From: a virus
Virus record (IMG/VR): IMGVR_UViG_3300034166_000283
Location: 1 to 47,925 of that record
Length of the DNA: 47,925 nt
Reading direction: 5' to 3' (one strand)
Under the pieces are notes generated by a model. The model was not told the origin of the DNA, made no database searches, and saw nothing but the letters and a program-made list of their open reading frames with translations. Every line of letters begins with the position of its first letter. Position 1 is the first letter of the stretch. Shown here piece by piece: positions 1 to 8,104 of this stretch. The translations under genes and the position numbers were made by a program.

Positions 1-1881
1 GTGAGACATCTCAGGTACTACACGCACACCGAAGTTGTACATAGGTAGGTCCTTAAATGATGCGAGGACATCCATATTAGCCTTACCGATTGCGTTCTCG
101 TACACTCTGTAGATAACAGACTGAGGAGGCACGATTTGGAGGCATTTAACGACGTATTCCACGACTTTCTTGTAGAGCATCATAGATGCGTGAGTAATGT
201 CGTAGGTGGCGTTATTTGATGCCTCAATGGCCTGCTGGCGCACACCAACCAATGCGTCACCCTTAGGAGTGGATGCGTCAACTACTTCGTTGATACCCGT
301 AGCGTCACGAATCATACGCAGGTAATGGTTGTATGTATTCACATACGCCTCGATGTTGCGGATGGCGTTACCAATCTCACGGATGGGTGGGTTCTGAAAT
401 CCTCCCTCTGGGTTCTTAGAGCGATAGTAGAAAATACCAGTCTGCTCGTAGATATCTTGAATCTCCAAAGGTTGAAGCTCTCCACCAGAACCGAGCTGTA
501 CGTTCTCCAATCCCTCGATGTCGATGATGAGTCCGTCAGGCTTAGCCTTAGCGATTGACTGCTGAATCTTCAGGTGAGTAATTTGCAGTTGGTCAGCGAA
601 TCCTACGATGCCGCTTACCATAGACTTAGGAATCATACGGCGCATATTCACCGCAACTGCACTGTACGACAGGCGAGTTCTGGTGATATCGTGGATGTTG
701 CGTGGCTGGTTGTTCTTCATCCCATAGCCGTACATCTTGTTCGTACCTACAATGTAGCTACCTCCGTAAAGTGTAACGAATGACATACGTACTGGCTTGC
801 GGTCGAACACGCTCTCCTTGGGTGGCTGATACACCATACCCTTGTAGTAGAATCCTACGTTACCGAAGCGAGACTCCTTAGACTCGTAGAAGATGTCATC
901 AACTGATAGGAACTCGAAGTCCATAACCTCAACGATGTACTCGTCGTATCCGAAGATTGTTCGCTGTAGGTTTCTGTCGTAGTAAGAGTGAGACAGCTTG
1001 TTTGGGTCGTTGGCGTACTTATTCTGTACGTTGCGAGCCATCTGGTCGTACTCCTGCTCAGTGAACTCATCACCAGCCAGACGCTTAAGCTCCGAAATGG
1101 TGATGCGCTTAACGTGACCAGCGTAGGTCAGGTCGTTCATCAGTGGGTCCTCGGTGTACGAGTGGATGAAGTATGCCGGGTCAACGTACTTGGCTACGAG
1201 TCCGTAGTTGGGGTCGTACTCGTTTTTGGTTACGCCCATACCTACCTGAACCAAATCGTTCACGCATCTGCGGTGTACGGTGTGGTTGTATTCGTTCCAC
1301 TCAAGTGTGAGGTTGGCTGCAATCTGCGCGGCAATCTCAGCGTTGGTCTTGATGTTTGACTCTAGGAAAATCTCAGCTTCTTCCGGGGTGTCGGGGATTT
1401 TCTCTAGGTTAGTACCGATGTCAAGTCCAGCCTGCTGAGCCTGCTGTAGCATATCTCTGTTGTTCACGTTGAACTTGAGCTCAGCCTTCTTGCGCTCCTT
1501 CTCGGTGATGCTAAGTGGGTCGATTGCCTCTACGTTGGGGTATGGATTCTTAGAGAGAATCTTATTTACTACAATCTTAACGAACTTGGGGATGATGGGG
1601 ACCGGAGACCAGTCGATGTTGAGCAACGAACCGTCTCCGTTGTTCGGGTCAAGCGAGTTTAGAATCTGCTTGTAAATCTTTGTGTCTTGAGTTCCGTTGG
1701 CGTAGTCTCTGTATCGCTCGAACTCGTCGAGACGCTTACGGAAGATACTTCCGTGGTCGTCTGTATGTCCCCACTGCGACTCGATGGCCTTAGCGTACTT
1801 CAGTCCGTAGGACTTGGCAGCCTTAGCATCGGGAGAAGCTAGTGGGTCAGGGAAGTTCCCTTGCTTGTTATTGCTTTCCAT
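1..1881 (-). CDS. portal protein, C-terminus cut by window edge
   Basis: The leftward frame is open from an ATG at 1881 to base 1 without a stop (627 codons), so the C-terminus is missing. Portal proteins form the dodecameric ring at one capsid vertex, through which DNA is packaged and ejected. I call it from its place directly after the large terminase, its length, and a portal-like pattern: an acidic N-terminus, a long alpha/beta middle, and a stretch near codons 430-520 with a helical NAIRNIEAYVNTYNHYLRMI segment followed by residues like TGINEVVDAS. It resembles portals of Bacteroidota podoviruses. A TAnnTTTG box lies upstream at 1909-1916. Head-protein identity is fairly sure; no assay or search was made. 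Confidence 0.8.
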   Translation of the reverse strand, partial: MESNNKQGNFPDPLASPDAKAAKSYGLKYAKAIESQWGHTDDHGSIFRKRLDEFERYRDYANGTQDTKIYKQILNSLDPNNGDGSLLNIDWSPVPIIPKFVKIVVNKILSKNPYPNVEAIDPLSITEKERKKAELKFNVNNRDMLQQAQQAGLDIGTNLEKIPDTPEEAEIFLESNIKTNAEIAAQIAANLTLEWNEYNHTVHRRCVNDLVQVGMGVTKNEYDPNYGLVAKYVDPAYFIHSYTEDPLMNDLTYAGHVKRITISELKRLAGDEFTEQEYDQMARNVQNKYANDPNKLSHSYYDRNLQRTIFGYDEYIVEVMDFEFLSVDDIFYESKESRFGNVGFYYKGMVYQPPKESVFDRKPVRMSFVTLYGGSYIVGTNKMYGYGMKNNQPRNIHDITRTRLSYSAVAVNMRRMIPKSMVSGIVGFADQLQITHLKIQQSIAKAKPDGLIIDIEGLENVQLGSGGELQPLEIQDIYEQTGIFYYRSKNPEGGFQNPPIREIGNAIRNIEAYVNTYNHYLRMIRDATGINEVVDASTPKGDALVGVRQQAIEASNNATYDITHASMMLYKKVVEYVVKCLQIVPPQSVIYRVYENAIGKANMDVLASFKDLPMYNFGVRVVPEMSH

Positions 1882-1899
1882 ACCTATTGTTTATCCCCA

Positions 1900-1918
1900 G
1901 TTTATGTGCAAATATACC
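1900..1918 (-). promoter_or_regulatory. late-type promoter box upstream of portal
   Basis: Read leftward, the segment contains TATATTTG (1916-1909), a perfect TAnnTTTG -7 box. The same 19 bases (GTTTATGTGCAAATATACC on the + strand) occur exactly at 46275-46293 upstream of a neck gene. No TTTG is found 19-20 bases upstream. The predicted leader before the portal ATG is about 20 bases. Confidence 0.55.
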
Positions 1919-1935
1919 GAATAATGTGTTGCAGG

Positions 1936-4062
1936 TTAGCGAGTTATGTCCTTGAATCGCCTGAGGAATACTTTTGATGACATATCTGCCGACTTACGCT
2001 CCTGTTTTACACGCTGTGCTGCGAGCAGTGCAAGACCTGAACTGATGGTCAAGTCAAACTTAGTTCGGTCGTCGATTCGGTAACCAATCCAGTCTTCGAG
2101 GGTCTTATCTAGATACATACGTCCGTATTCACCACTCTCTGCGTTAAGACCCACGTGCTCGTGTACGTACGCCTCAATAGCCTGTGCGTGGGCCTGTATC
2201 ACGTCCTGTGAGTTAGATGGGATACCCTTGGTCTTGACGTTGGAACTAGAACCGGGGGCCCTTAGGTGCTCGGGTCTATCCATAATGTATCCGTCGTATC
2301 CTCTCGATTCGAAGTATCGTACTATCCCATACTTGTTGTTCTCTATGAGCAGTGGATATCCATAGAACACTGCGGCCATCAGTACATCCTCATAGAAGAT
2401 TCTGGCTAGCGGAGGTCTATTGGCATACTCAGCCACGAACATATTCGACGGATAGCTCATATTGAACTTATTGTAGATGTGGCAGGCCCCCTTAGAGCCA
2501 CGTCCGTCCATCGTATTGTCGAGGTCATAGGAGTCAACTCCGCCAGTACCTAGGTGGTCGTTCGCCGGGAACACCTTGCCAAACTCCGTCTTTCGTTTGT
2601 TTCGAATATCGTCTGGTGGTAGCCACGTAACCGTCCAGCGACCGTTGGCATCTGGGTTCCATAGAACCTCGGTGTCTGGCTTGCCGTCCTTCCACACGAA
2701 GTTGCCTTTGATTACAGGGCTTGGGTATAACTCTCTGTTGTGCTGCAACTGCTCGTATATCTTTCCCACGTTGAAGTGAGATGACTTGGTGGAGTCACGG
2801 AATGCCTCCTCCTCGCTCCACGGGAACTGACGGATAACCTCATTGAGTTCATACGGGTCGTGCATCAGTGCCTTACGTTCGTTCGATAGATACGTCTTAG
2901 CTCCGATGCTGATGATGTCTCCATCCATCGTAAGCGTTGGCTCCGCTGGGTCCTCAACCACGGGCATACCGTACACGTCGAAGAATCCTTCAAGCGCCTC
3001 ATAGGCTGGAATGAACAGCTTGTAGAGTCCACTCTTGGTGCGCCCGTTCTCGTTACGCTTGGTGGGGTCCGAGTCGTAGTACAGCTTCTTGTAGTTGGCT
3101 CCGCCCTTATCTAGAGGATTAACAGTTGAGCCGACCATAGCCTTACCTACAATCTTCTTACCTACCAGCAGACAGGTCCTGTGTACACGCCAAACTTCAT
3201 TGATATCGAGCGGATTCTCCCACTTTCCGGCCTCATCGAGGTATAGATAGTGTAGTTTCTCACCGTCGTATGCGTTGGCCACTGAGTTCTTCCAATTGAT
3301 TACCGTATCAAGAGCTTCGGTCTGCCCACTGACTTTGTTGGTCTTTGTGATTCGTTTTGCTGGCTCACGGAATGCGAGCTCCACACGTGGGTTGGTCGTA
3401 CCATCCTGAATCGGCTTGAAGAAGAATGGGTAGGAACGGAACATCGGGAGTAGTTTCTTCATAAAGATGTTCTCTTGTGCGTCCTTACCTGTCTTGGACA
3501 TAATGCCTAGCACCTTATTGGATACCTGCGTACCCTCGTCAGCCAGTGCTGAGCCACAGATGTTGGTGTAACCTGAGCGTCGACACTTGGTGTATATCTG
3601 TCCCACGCACCTAGGGTCCTGCTTGCACGCCTCTAGATGCAGGAAGATTGTCCGCTGGAAGTCTAGGAAGCTGGCGTAACCGATGTCCATCTGGCTCCAC
3701 TGGAGTAGCATATAATGATGCCCGGTAATATATGTTGGAACACCGTTATTGTAGAACCACACACCGTTCCTACGACGGTGAAACTCCTGCTCGATGTAAG
3801 CATTATGTTTTATACGGAACTCCTTGGGCTGCTCCATCCACTCATCCATAGAGCGTACACGCACTAAGTCCTGAGGTACTGGCAATCTCTTCCACATCTG
3901 CTCCTCACGTTTCTTGTCGTGGAACAGAATATCCGTCTTGGCTGGTTGTTTGGGTAGTTGGATGAAGATATCGGATATCTCAATAACATCTCCCTGCGAA
4001 TCATCCGGACAGATGTTCACTAAGAAGTCTTTATACCCGTCTATCTTCTTTAGCCCAGCCAT
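1936..4062 (-). CDS. terL: terminase large subunit (packaging ATPase-nuclease)
   Basis: This 708-residue protein should pump DNA into the prohead and cut the concatemer. A deviant P-loop region (CRRSGYTN, about residues 159-166) is followed by a clear Walker B, LHYLYLDEAGKW, with D276/E277 as the acidic pair, and a coupling-type motif (MVGSTVN) shortly after. The C-terminal half carries an RNase H-like nuclease pattern: GVDSYD near 508, IENNKYG, and FDLTISSGLALL near the end supplying the expected acidic residues. The start ATG shares one base with the stop of the 98-residue gene upstream (TAATG), indicating translational coupling. The lysine of a canonical GKT/S P-loop is not evident, as in other divergent phage terminases. 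Confidence 0.93.
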   Translation of the reverse strand: MAGLKKIDGYKDFLVNICPDDSQGDVIEISDIFIQLPKQPAKTDILFHDKKREEQMWKRLPVPQDLVRVRSMDEWMEQPKEFRIKHNAYIEQEFHRRRNGVWFYNNGVPTYITGHHYMLLQWSQMDIGYASFLDFQRTIFLHLEACKQDPRCVGQIYTKCRRSGYTNICGSALADEGTQVSNKVLGIMSKTGKDAQENIFMKKLLPMFRSYPFFFKPIQDGTTNPRVELAFREPAKRITKTNKVSGQTEALDTVINWKNSVANAYDGEKLHYLYLDEAGKWENPLDINEVWRVHRTCLLVGKKIVGKAMVGSTVNPLDKGGANYKKLYYDSDPTKRNENGRTKSGLYKLFIPAYEALEGFFDVYGMPVVEDPAEPTLTMDGDIISIGAKTYLSNERKALMHDPYELNEVIRQFPWSEEEAFRDSTKSSHFNVGKIYEQLQHNRELYPSPVIKGNFVWKDGKPDTEVLWNPDANGRWTVTWLPPDDIRNKRKTEFGKVFPANDHLGTGGVDSYDLDNTMDGRGSKGACHIYNKFNMSYPSNMFVAEYANRPPLARIFYEDVLMAAVFYGYPLLIENNKYGIVRYFESRGYDGYIMDRPEHLRAPGSSSNVKTKGIPSNSQDVIQAHAQAIEAYVHEHVGLNAESGEYGRMYLDKTLEDWIGYRIDDRTKFDLTISSGLALLAAQRVKQERKSADMSSKVFLRRFKDITR

Positions 4063-4358
4063 TACTTCCTGAATTTCTCAGCGAAGCCACCTGCGAAGTC
4101 AACCTGCTCACCCATACTTCCGTTCTCGGATAGCATCTTAATCATCTCCTCCAACCGTTGCCTTTCTTGCAGAAGCTCACGAGCATCAACTGCCGTCTGT
4201 TTGATTGACTGGAGCTCAGCCTTGCGTGCCGACCCGTTGATTTCAGGGTCGACTGGCTTCTTAATCTCCTCAATCATATTGTTGATGGCGACCTCCATCG
4301 ACTCCATAAGTCTGATGGCCGCATCAATGGTGGTGAATTCAGACTTCTTCCTTGACAT
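4062..4358 (-). CDS. coiled-coil protein upstream of terL (possible small terminase)
   Basis: A 98-residue, highly charged, mostly helical protein. Residues 10-35 and 45-80 have heptad-like Leu/Ile/Met spacing, suggesting a coiled coil. It overlaps the 3' end of the GroES-like gene by 20 bases and is coupled to terL through a one-base stop/start overlap. The position just before terL and the small coiled-coil nature would suit a small terminase or packaging accessory, but I see no DNA-binding motif. That role is inference from context only. Confidence 0.75.
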   Translation of the reverse strand: MSRKKSEFTTIDAAIRLMESMEVAINNMIEEIKKPVDPEINGSARKAELQSIKQTAVDARELLQERQRLEEMIKMLSENGSMGEQVDFAGGFAEKFRK

Positions 4359-4914
4359 ACAGCAGGTCGTTAGGTGTCATTCTCCAGAGTTTTTCACCGT
4401 TCACATCCATCGTATAGTCAGATTCTTTGCTGAAGCCTACTCTGTCGCCAGCCTTAACTCCCATCTCAAGCAGTTCGGGGGTATCGAAGCGAATGACTCC
4501 CTCCATCTTGACTTCCTTCTTTGTAGAGATAATCAGTCCAGAGTCAGATGTTGGTTCTTCGGCCTCCTCCGGTATGAGAAACACCCATCCAGTGAGAACC
4601 TTCACTTCTCCGTCATCACCCTTGTAGGCGTAAGCCTGTGAGCCATAACCTCCGTCTGGGTCGAACTTCACTCTGTACAGCTCCTTGTCGATTTCTGCAC
4701 GTTTGTCGAGCACCACGTGGTGGTGGAAGTACAGCGTATCGCCCTCCTTGGCTCCGGTTGGGAACTTTATCGGGGTTGCGACAATCTCAGCCTCAGAGAT
4801 TCGGTTGGCAAACTCGTCGAATCTAGAGTCCAAGAAAATCTCAGTATCACCGAACTTAATGGTGTCCTTGAACTTCTTGGGCATACGTACGATAAACTCG
4901 TGTAGAACCTTCAT
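4339..4914 (-). CDS. tandem GroES-like co-chaperonin
   Basis: A 191-residue protein. The C-terminal half (about 105-191) follows the GroES plan: WVFLIPEEAEEPTSDSGLII corresponds to the first strand and mobile loop region, GVKAGDRVGFSKESDY to the conserved VKVGDRVLF strand, and EKLWRMTPNDLLYVKEE to the closing LILREDDILAVIE strand. The N-terminal half (about 6-95) repeats the pattern more weakly, with FIVRMPKKF at its start, a central GAKEGDTLYFHHHVV and a closing LYRVKFDPDG, so the protein looks like two fused GroES barrels. It may work with host GroEL to fold capsid proteins, as T4 gp31 does. Its place among head and packaging genes supports that. The start shares one base with the upstream stop. 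Confidence 0.78.
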   Translation of the reverse strand: MKVLHEFIVRMPKKFKDTIKFGDTEIFLDSRFDEFANRISEAEIVATPIKFPTGAKEGDTLYFHHHVVLDKRAEIDKELYRVKFDPDGGYGSQAYAYKGDDGEVKVLTGWVFLIPEEAEEPTSDSGLIISTKKEVKMEGVIRFDTPELLEMGVKAGDRVGFSKESDYTMDVNGEKLWRMTPNDLLYVKEEV

Positions 4915-5144
4915 TAGAACTTACAGTCGTTTTCGATTACCACTGGCATACCGATGATTTCCTTCCAAGGCATCGTGCCGTCACCGTTCTGGATGTAGAT
5001 GGTGTAATCCTTGCGCCCGTACTTTGCGAATGTGCGCTCGTCAAGCTCGATGGCTACGATGGTTCCGTCGCTTCCGGCGTTATTGCCTACGACGTATGCT
5101 AGGGCGTCCTTAGGATTCGTCCCTACAATAATCTTTCTAATCAT
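4914..5144 (-). CDS. hypothetical protein, 76 aa
   Basis: A small, probably beta-rich soluble protein (MIRKIIVGTNPKDALAYVV start, IGMPVVIENDCKF end). Its stop codon shares a base with the GroES-like start (TAATG), so it belongs to the same leftward operon. No motif was recognised. Codon use and tight packing support a real gene. Confidence 0.75.
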   Translation of the reverse strand: MIRKIIVGTNPKDALAYVVGNNAGSDGTIVAIELDERTFAKYGRKDYTIYIQNGDGTMPWKEIIGMPVVIENDCKF

Positions 5145-5149
5145 ATTGT

Positions 5150-5470
5150 TTAGTTTGAGTCTGAACTTCCCCCTCCCATACGGCGCAGCCAGTAATCTAC
5201 GCTGCTGGTATCGTTGCGCTGCTGGTGCTGGTATCCTTCGATGATGAAGCCCACGATTTCGTCAAGCTCTTCCTCGTCGTTCACGTTAACTGAGAACGCA
5301 AGGTCCATCTCCGGCTCGTCGTCCTCATCAGATGGAGATACTACCCCAATGGCTGCAACAACAAATCCATAGTCTTCGAGGCCGTGCTTAATGATAAGGC
5401 CGTTCATCTGCGCTACAAGGCCAGTAAACTCCTCGTAAAGCTCGTCTCTAATTTCTTTTGGGATGCTCAT
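5150..5470 (-). CDS. acidic hypothetical protein, 106 aa
   Basis: A strongly acidic protein with an alpha/beta pattern and a low-complexity acidic loop (SPSDEDDEPEMDLAF) in the middle. It ends in a Gly/Ser-rich tail. It is the first gene of its leftward run and lies divergent from the winged-helix gene at 5522. A weak TAnnTTTt match with a TTTG about 20 bases upstream lies in the shared intergenic DNA (5471-5521), but the resulting leader would be almost absent. No function recognised. Confidence 0.75.
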   Translation of the reverse strand: MSIPKEIRDELYEEFTGLVAQMNGLIIKHGLEDYGFVVAAIGVVSPSDEDDEPEMDLAFSVNVNDEEELDEIVGFIIEGYQHQQRNDTSSVDYWLRRMGGGSSDSN

Positions 5471-5521
5471 TGTAATGAAAAATGTATGAAATTTGCTACG
5501 AATTTACAAAACAAATACAAT

Positions 5522-5962
5522 ATGAGACGTGGAGCCAACTCCAGACGTATGCGGGAGTATGCGATTCTACCGGCCAGAGATATAGCACGTAACTATCTCA
5601 AGTACCTCCGTCACGTACAGTCTGATGTATGTCAGAAGTTTGAACTCACTCCAAGTCAGTTTCAGTTCCTGCTATTCATCTATGACCTAGAGTTCTTCAC
5701 TCTGATGTATGCCAGAACACACTTTGCGGCCATATCAGACAACAAGATGCGACTTCTCTACACTAAGCCACTGCTGGATGCTGGTATTATAGATGTGTAC
5801 GTCAATAAGCACAGCCTTAAGAGTGACGTACGTCAGATGTTCGGGATATCGAGCAGTGAGGGATACGCCGCTAGGTATGCGCTCACCCAGAAGGGGAGAC
5901 TGCTCGTTCAGAAGATTTACAGGAAGCTGGAGGGCCGTGAGGCTATCAATGCTGACGAATGA
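5522..5962 (+). CDS. winged-helix-like (MarR-type) putative regulator
   Basis: A 146-residue basic protein and the only rightward gene in the left arm. After an Arg-rich N-terminus it has the order seen in MarR-like winged helices: LTPSQFQFLLFIYD helix, a second helix with LMYARTHFA, a recognition-helix-like stretch (DNKMRLLYTKPLLDAGII), a wing (IDVYVNKH...), and ALTQKGRLLVQKIYRKLEG, which matches the typical 'LT..G..l....' ending. The start at 5522 was preferred because the homology-like core begins just after it; an in-frame ATG at 5486 is possible. Its 3' end overlaps the convergent 58-residue gene by 17 bases. It could regulate the arms; this is inference. Confidence 0.72.
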   Translation: MRRGANSRRMREYAILPARDIARNYLKYLRHVQSDVCQKFELTPSQFQFLLFIYDLEFFTLMYARTHFAAISDNKMRLLYTKPLLDAGIIDVYVNKHSLKSDVRQMFGISSSEGYAARYALTQKGRLLVQKIYRKLEGREAINADE

Positions 5963-6122
5963 CCTTGAATGGCATCTCCATCGCAGCGTCGGTGTGCGGG
6001 ACGAACTCGCCCGTGTGCTCCATCAGGAAGTAGCGTCCACCCTTACTCATCCAGTGGTAGCCCTTCGGTGCTTTAACCATAACCTCATTGGGTCTCTTCA
6101 GGTCTGTACGCTTAGCTTTCAT
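5946..6122 (-). CDS. hypothetical protein, 58 aa
   Basis: An open frame from ATG 6122 to TGA 5946-5948. The sequence begins MKAKRTDLKRPNEVMVKAPK and continues with GYHWMSKGGRYFLMEHTGEF, ending in PFKVIRQH. It resembles small conserved proteins I have seen in Bacteroidota phages. The start overlaps the stop of the DUF5872-like gene by one base (TGATG), which argues that it is translated. Function unknown. Confidence 0.75.
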   Translation of the reverse strand: MKAKRTDLKRPNEVMVKAPKGYHWMSKGGRYFLMEHTGEFVPHTDAAMEMPFKVIRQH

Positions 6123-6505
6123 CAATTACGGAATTTAGCCGCCCACTCGGCGATTTTCTTGGGTTGTGGTACGAACTGTTTACCGGACTTGTTACCCTTA
6201 GCTTTTGCACGGTTGGTTGCGGCCTTATCTGCGGCACTCATCGCACTCCACGCAGCCTTGGGCAGGTATCTCTTCTTACCTTCACTTGGCTTGCCGTCGG
6301 AGGTCGTCCAGTCTTGCTTGGTCCACTTAGATAGGCTCGTCTCCTTCTTGGGTCCTGAGTATCCTCCGCCTGACTTCTTGTATCTAAGTACGGCCAGCTG
6401 TGCCTTACGGGCTGACCACTCGCCGGGGTCTCCTCCCTTAGAGCCTGCCTTCACGCTAGCAACGATGCGCTTCCACTTTGCTGGGTCCTTCTTCTTAGCT
6501 TCCAC
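6122..6505 (-). CDS. DUF5872-like basic protein, 127 aa
   Basis: A very basic protein of two parts. Residues 1-45 hold a K/R-rich helix (DPAKWKRIVASVKAGSKGG). Residues 55-127 show the pattern LSKWTKQDW...GKPSEGKKRYLPKAAW...ATNRAKAKG...GKQFVPQPKKIAEWAAKFR, which matches my memory of the DUF5872 family found in phages and giant viruses. The function of that family is unknown; the charge suggests nucleic-acid or virion association. Coupled to its neighbours by short overlaps on both sides. Confidence 0.8.
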   Translation of the reverse strand: MEAKKKDPAKWKRIVASVKAGSKGGDPGEWSARKAQLAVLRYKKSGGGYSGPKKETSLSKWTKQDWTTSDGKPSEGKKRYLPKAAWSAMSAADKAATNRAKAKGNKSGKQFVPQPKKIAEWAAKFRN

Positions 6506-6617
6506 TTCCTAAACGGTTGATAATCTCAAAATTACGAACACCAACAGTTGCTCTGTCGGCACTCACACGCTTGACACCCTTGGTGTTGTTGCCTCTCTTC
6601 TTCAGTGACTTAGCCAT
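6495..6617 (-). CDS. small basic protein, 40 aa
   Basis: An ATG at 6617 opens a 40-codon frame beginning MAKSLKKRGNNTKGVKRVSA and ending NRLGSGS. It overlaps the preceding 59-residue gene by 8 bases and the following gene by 11, a compact arrangement typical of this block. A longer upstream extension in the same frame exists but would overlap the 59-residue gene entirely, so the short start is preferred. Function unknown. Confidence 0.65.
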   Translation of the reverse strand: MAKSLKKRGNNTKGVKRVSADRATVGVRNFEIINRLGSGS

Positions 6618-6789
6618 TCCAGTTGATGTAATGTAGGATAATCTTGATGTCTTTGCTCTGGAGGTACTTCCCCTGTGGGATTTCCACCCCGTTGAAGTAA
6701 TCATTCGAGTAATCACGAGTGAATGCATTCCACGTATCCTCGTATGGGTTATAGTGGAACAGCCAATCGTTGAATGCTTCGTTCTTCAT
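6610..6789 (-). CDS. hypothetical protein, 59 aa
   Basis: Frame from ATG 6789 to TAA 6610-6612. Aromatic-rich start MKNEAFNDWLFHYNPYEDTW, then an NDYFNG turn and a helix DIKIILHYINWNG. Similar short W/Y-rich proteins occur in crAss-like and flavobacterial phages, from memory. The start overlaps the preceding stop in an ATGA arrangement. Confidence 0.75.
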   Translation of the reverse strand: MKNEAFNDWLFHYNPYEDTWNAFTRDYSNDYFNGVEIPQGKYLQSKDIKIILHYINWNG

Positions 6790-7019
6790 TTCTTGCTTCT
6801 GTTGCGTCTGGCCATAATCATACGTGCCTCGTCGTGGTCGTAATCCTTCCCGTCTCCGTTCCCGTATGTCCCGGCGTCTCTATTCTTCTTATTCAGGAAC
6901 GCACGGTACTTCTTCCGCTCTTCAGTTGAGTGGTACTTAGTATCGTACGCCTTCTTCTTATCTCTAGCCTCTGGGCTATTGGCGTAGAACTCTGCGCTCT
7001 TACTCTTCCTTGCTTTCAC
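6786..7019 (-). CDS. small basic HNH-like protein, 77 aa
   Basis: The core YDTKYHSTEERKKYRAFLNKKNRDAG, then GDGKDYDHDEARMIMARRNR, resembles the short phage and giant-virus proteins that carry a reduced HNH-type finger (GDGKDVDH). The full second half of an HNH site is missing, so nuclease activity is doubtful. I chose a GTG start at 7019 (GTGAAAGCA, preceded by GGTAAAG); a TTG at 7058 in the same frame would give 90 residues and a long overlap with the upstream gene. The end overlaps the next start as ATGA. Confidence 0.7.
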   Translation of the reverse strand: MKARKSKSAEFYANSPEARDKKKAYDTKYHSTEERKKYRAFLNKKNRDAGTYGNGDGKDYDHDEARMIMARRNRSKK

Positions 7020-7221
7020 CTTTACCGTTGTGTTTGATGTAATCTTCAACAGCTTCAATGCTGTGCTCCATTACGGAAATCTTAGATGCCATCCACGGGT
7101 CTAGATTAGACTTAGCGTCGATGTTCTCTAGGATGTCCTCAATACAGTCCTTGATGCTCATAAGCTGGGTGATAATCATCTCACCGTTCGGCTCCTTAGA
7201 TGTATACTTCCTAGGTTTCAC
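7000..7221 (-). CDS. conserved phage protein with LDPWM motif, 73 aa
   Basis: A small helical protein. A central LDPWMASKISVMEHSIEAVE segment matches a pattern (LxPWMxSKI...) I recognise in many aquatic phages; family function unknown. The start is GTG at 7221, overlapping the TGA of the upstream 39-residue gene by four bases (GTGA). The C-terminus is acidic (GESKEE). Confidence 0.78.
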   Translation of the reverse strand: MKPRKYTSKEPNGEMIITQLMSIKDCIEDILENIDAKSNLDPWMASKISVMEHSIEAVEDYIKHNGKGESKEE

Positions 7222-7337
7222 TTCTTCTTCTTTTTAGAAATTTTACTCCAATCAAACTTAACCAACTTCGCTCTGTTGTCAGGGCGAACCTCAGCCTTCT
7301 GGCCTACGGGGTCAACTGGTCGTTTAACTGCTATCAT
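7218..7337 (-). CDS. small basic protein, 39 aa
   Basis: ATG 7337 to TGA 7218-7220. Starts MIAVKRPVDPVGQKAEV and ends in a lysine tail (KISKKKKK). It begins one base after the amidase stop and overlaps the next gene by four bases, so it is well embedded in the operon. Function unknown. Confidence 0.65.
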   Translation of the reverse strand: MIAVKRPVDPVGQKAEVRPDNRAKLVKFDWSKISKKKKK

Positions 7338-7338
7338 C

Positions 7339-8007
7339 TTACAGTCCCTTAAGCATTTGAATCATCTCGGGCTGTGGGAAGATATCAATCTTATCCTTAC
7401 GTACTGAGTTGTGCGTATATACTCCTGCGACACCATTCAGTGCATTCATAGATACATCCCACATATCCTCCTCACGATAGTCCAGCGGGATATCATAAAT
7501 CTCATTCCAGTACTTCAAGAGATTCTCAACACTGCGAATCTGCTCATCGGTGTATCTGTGGAAGTGGATATGCTTCTTGTACGGGGAATCAAGGGTACAT
7601 ACATCCTCCTTGGCCACCTCACGATTGACGTAGTTGTAGTACTTACCGCCACGCTCCTCTAGCTGTCCCCAAGCACAAATCTCAATACCGATAGAAATCT
7701 TATCGAGCACCTTGTGTGGGACACCGTACCCCTTGAAGATTTCAGCCTTAGCACCTAAGTGGTAGGCCCAGTACTTAGATGGGAATCCCTGCACGATGCG
7801 TCCATCTCCTTCCTTAGCTCCCTTTCCGCTGATACAAACACACGTTGCGATACGACCTCTTGAGTCGGTATCCCACTGCTTGAATGTAGATACCCCACTT
7901 GAGTTACCTGCGGTGTGGTGTAGGTAAATCTGCTTCTTCGGAGCAGCCTCCTTGATGTACTCGGTAGGTGAAAACTCTACCTGCAAGATGTCCTTGAGAA
8001 ATTCCAT
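7339..8007 (-). CDS. N-acetylmuramoyl-L-alanine amidase (endolysin)
   Basis: A 222-residue Amidase_2 (T7 lysozyme-like) enzyme that cleaves the MurNAc to L-Ala bond in peptidoglycan. The zinc site is visible: H30-H31 in YLHHTAGN, H199 in GVYTHNSVRKD, and D208 (KIDIFPQ) at the place where T7 lysozyme has Cys. K206 matches the catalytic lysine position. There is no signal peptide or membrane segment, so export would need a holin or another route. It is the first gene of the left arm; a TAnnTTTG box lies four bases upstream of its ATG (8012-8019). A second wall enzyme is encoded at 13962-14510. Confidence 0.92.
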   Translation of the reverse strand: MEFLKDILQVEFSPTEYIKEAAPKKQIYLHHTAGNSSGVSTFKQWDTDSRGRIATCVCISGKGAKEGDGRIVQGFPSKYWAYHLGAKAEIFKGYGVPHKVLDKISIGIEICAWGQLEERGGKYYNYVNREVAKEDVCTLDSPYKKHIHFHRYTDEQIRSVENLLKYWNEIYDIPLDYREEDMWDVSMNALNGVAGVYTHNSVRKDKIDIFPQPEMIQMLKGL

Positions 8008-8011
8008 AGAA

Positions 8012-8019
8012 CAAAGATA
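8012..8019 (-). promoter_or_regulatory. late-type TAnnTTTG box before amidase
   Basis: Leftward TATCTTTG, four bases before the amidase ATG. No TTTG is seen 19-20 bases further upstream. If used as a -7 element the message would be nearly leaderless. Confidence 0.45.
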
Positions 8020-8067
8020 ATGATTGTATACGATAGGTGATTATGTCGGTACTATGTATTACACACT

Positions 8068-8099
8068 ATTGATTATGTCATTTTTTTTGTGTAACTTTG
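8068..8099 (+). promoter_or_regulatory. Bacteroidota-type promoter
   Basis: ATTG at 8068-8071, a 20-base gap, then TAACTTTG at 8092-8099. This closely matches the -33 TTTG / -7 TAnnTTTG consensus of Bacteroidota housekeeping promoters. It points rightward into a segment with strong RNA helices and no open frame on that strand. Confidence 0.7.
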
Positions 8100-8104
8100 C
8101 CCCT

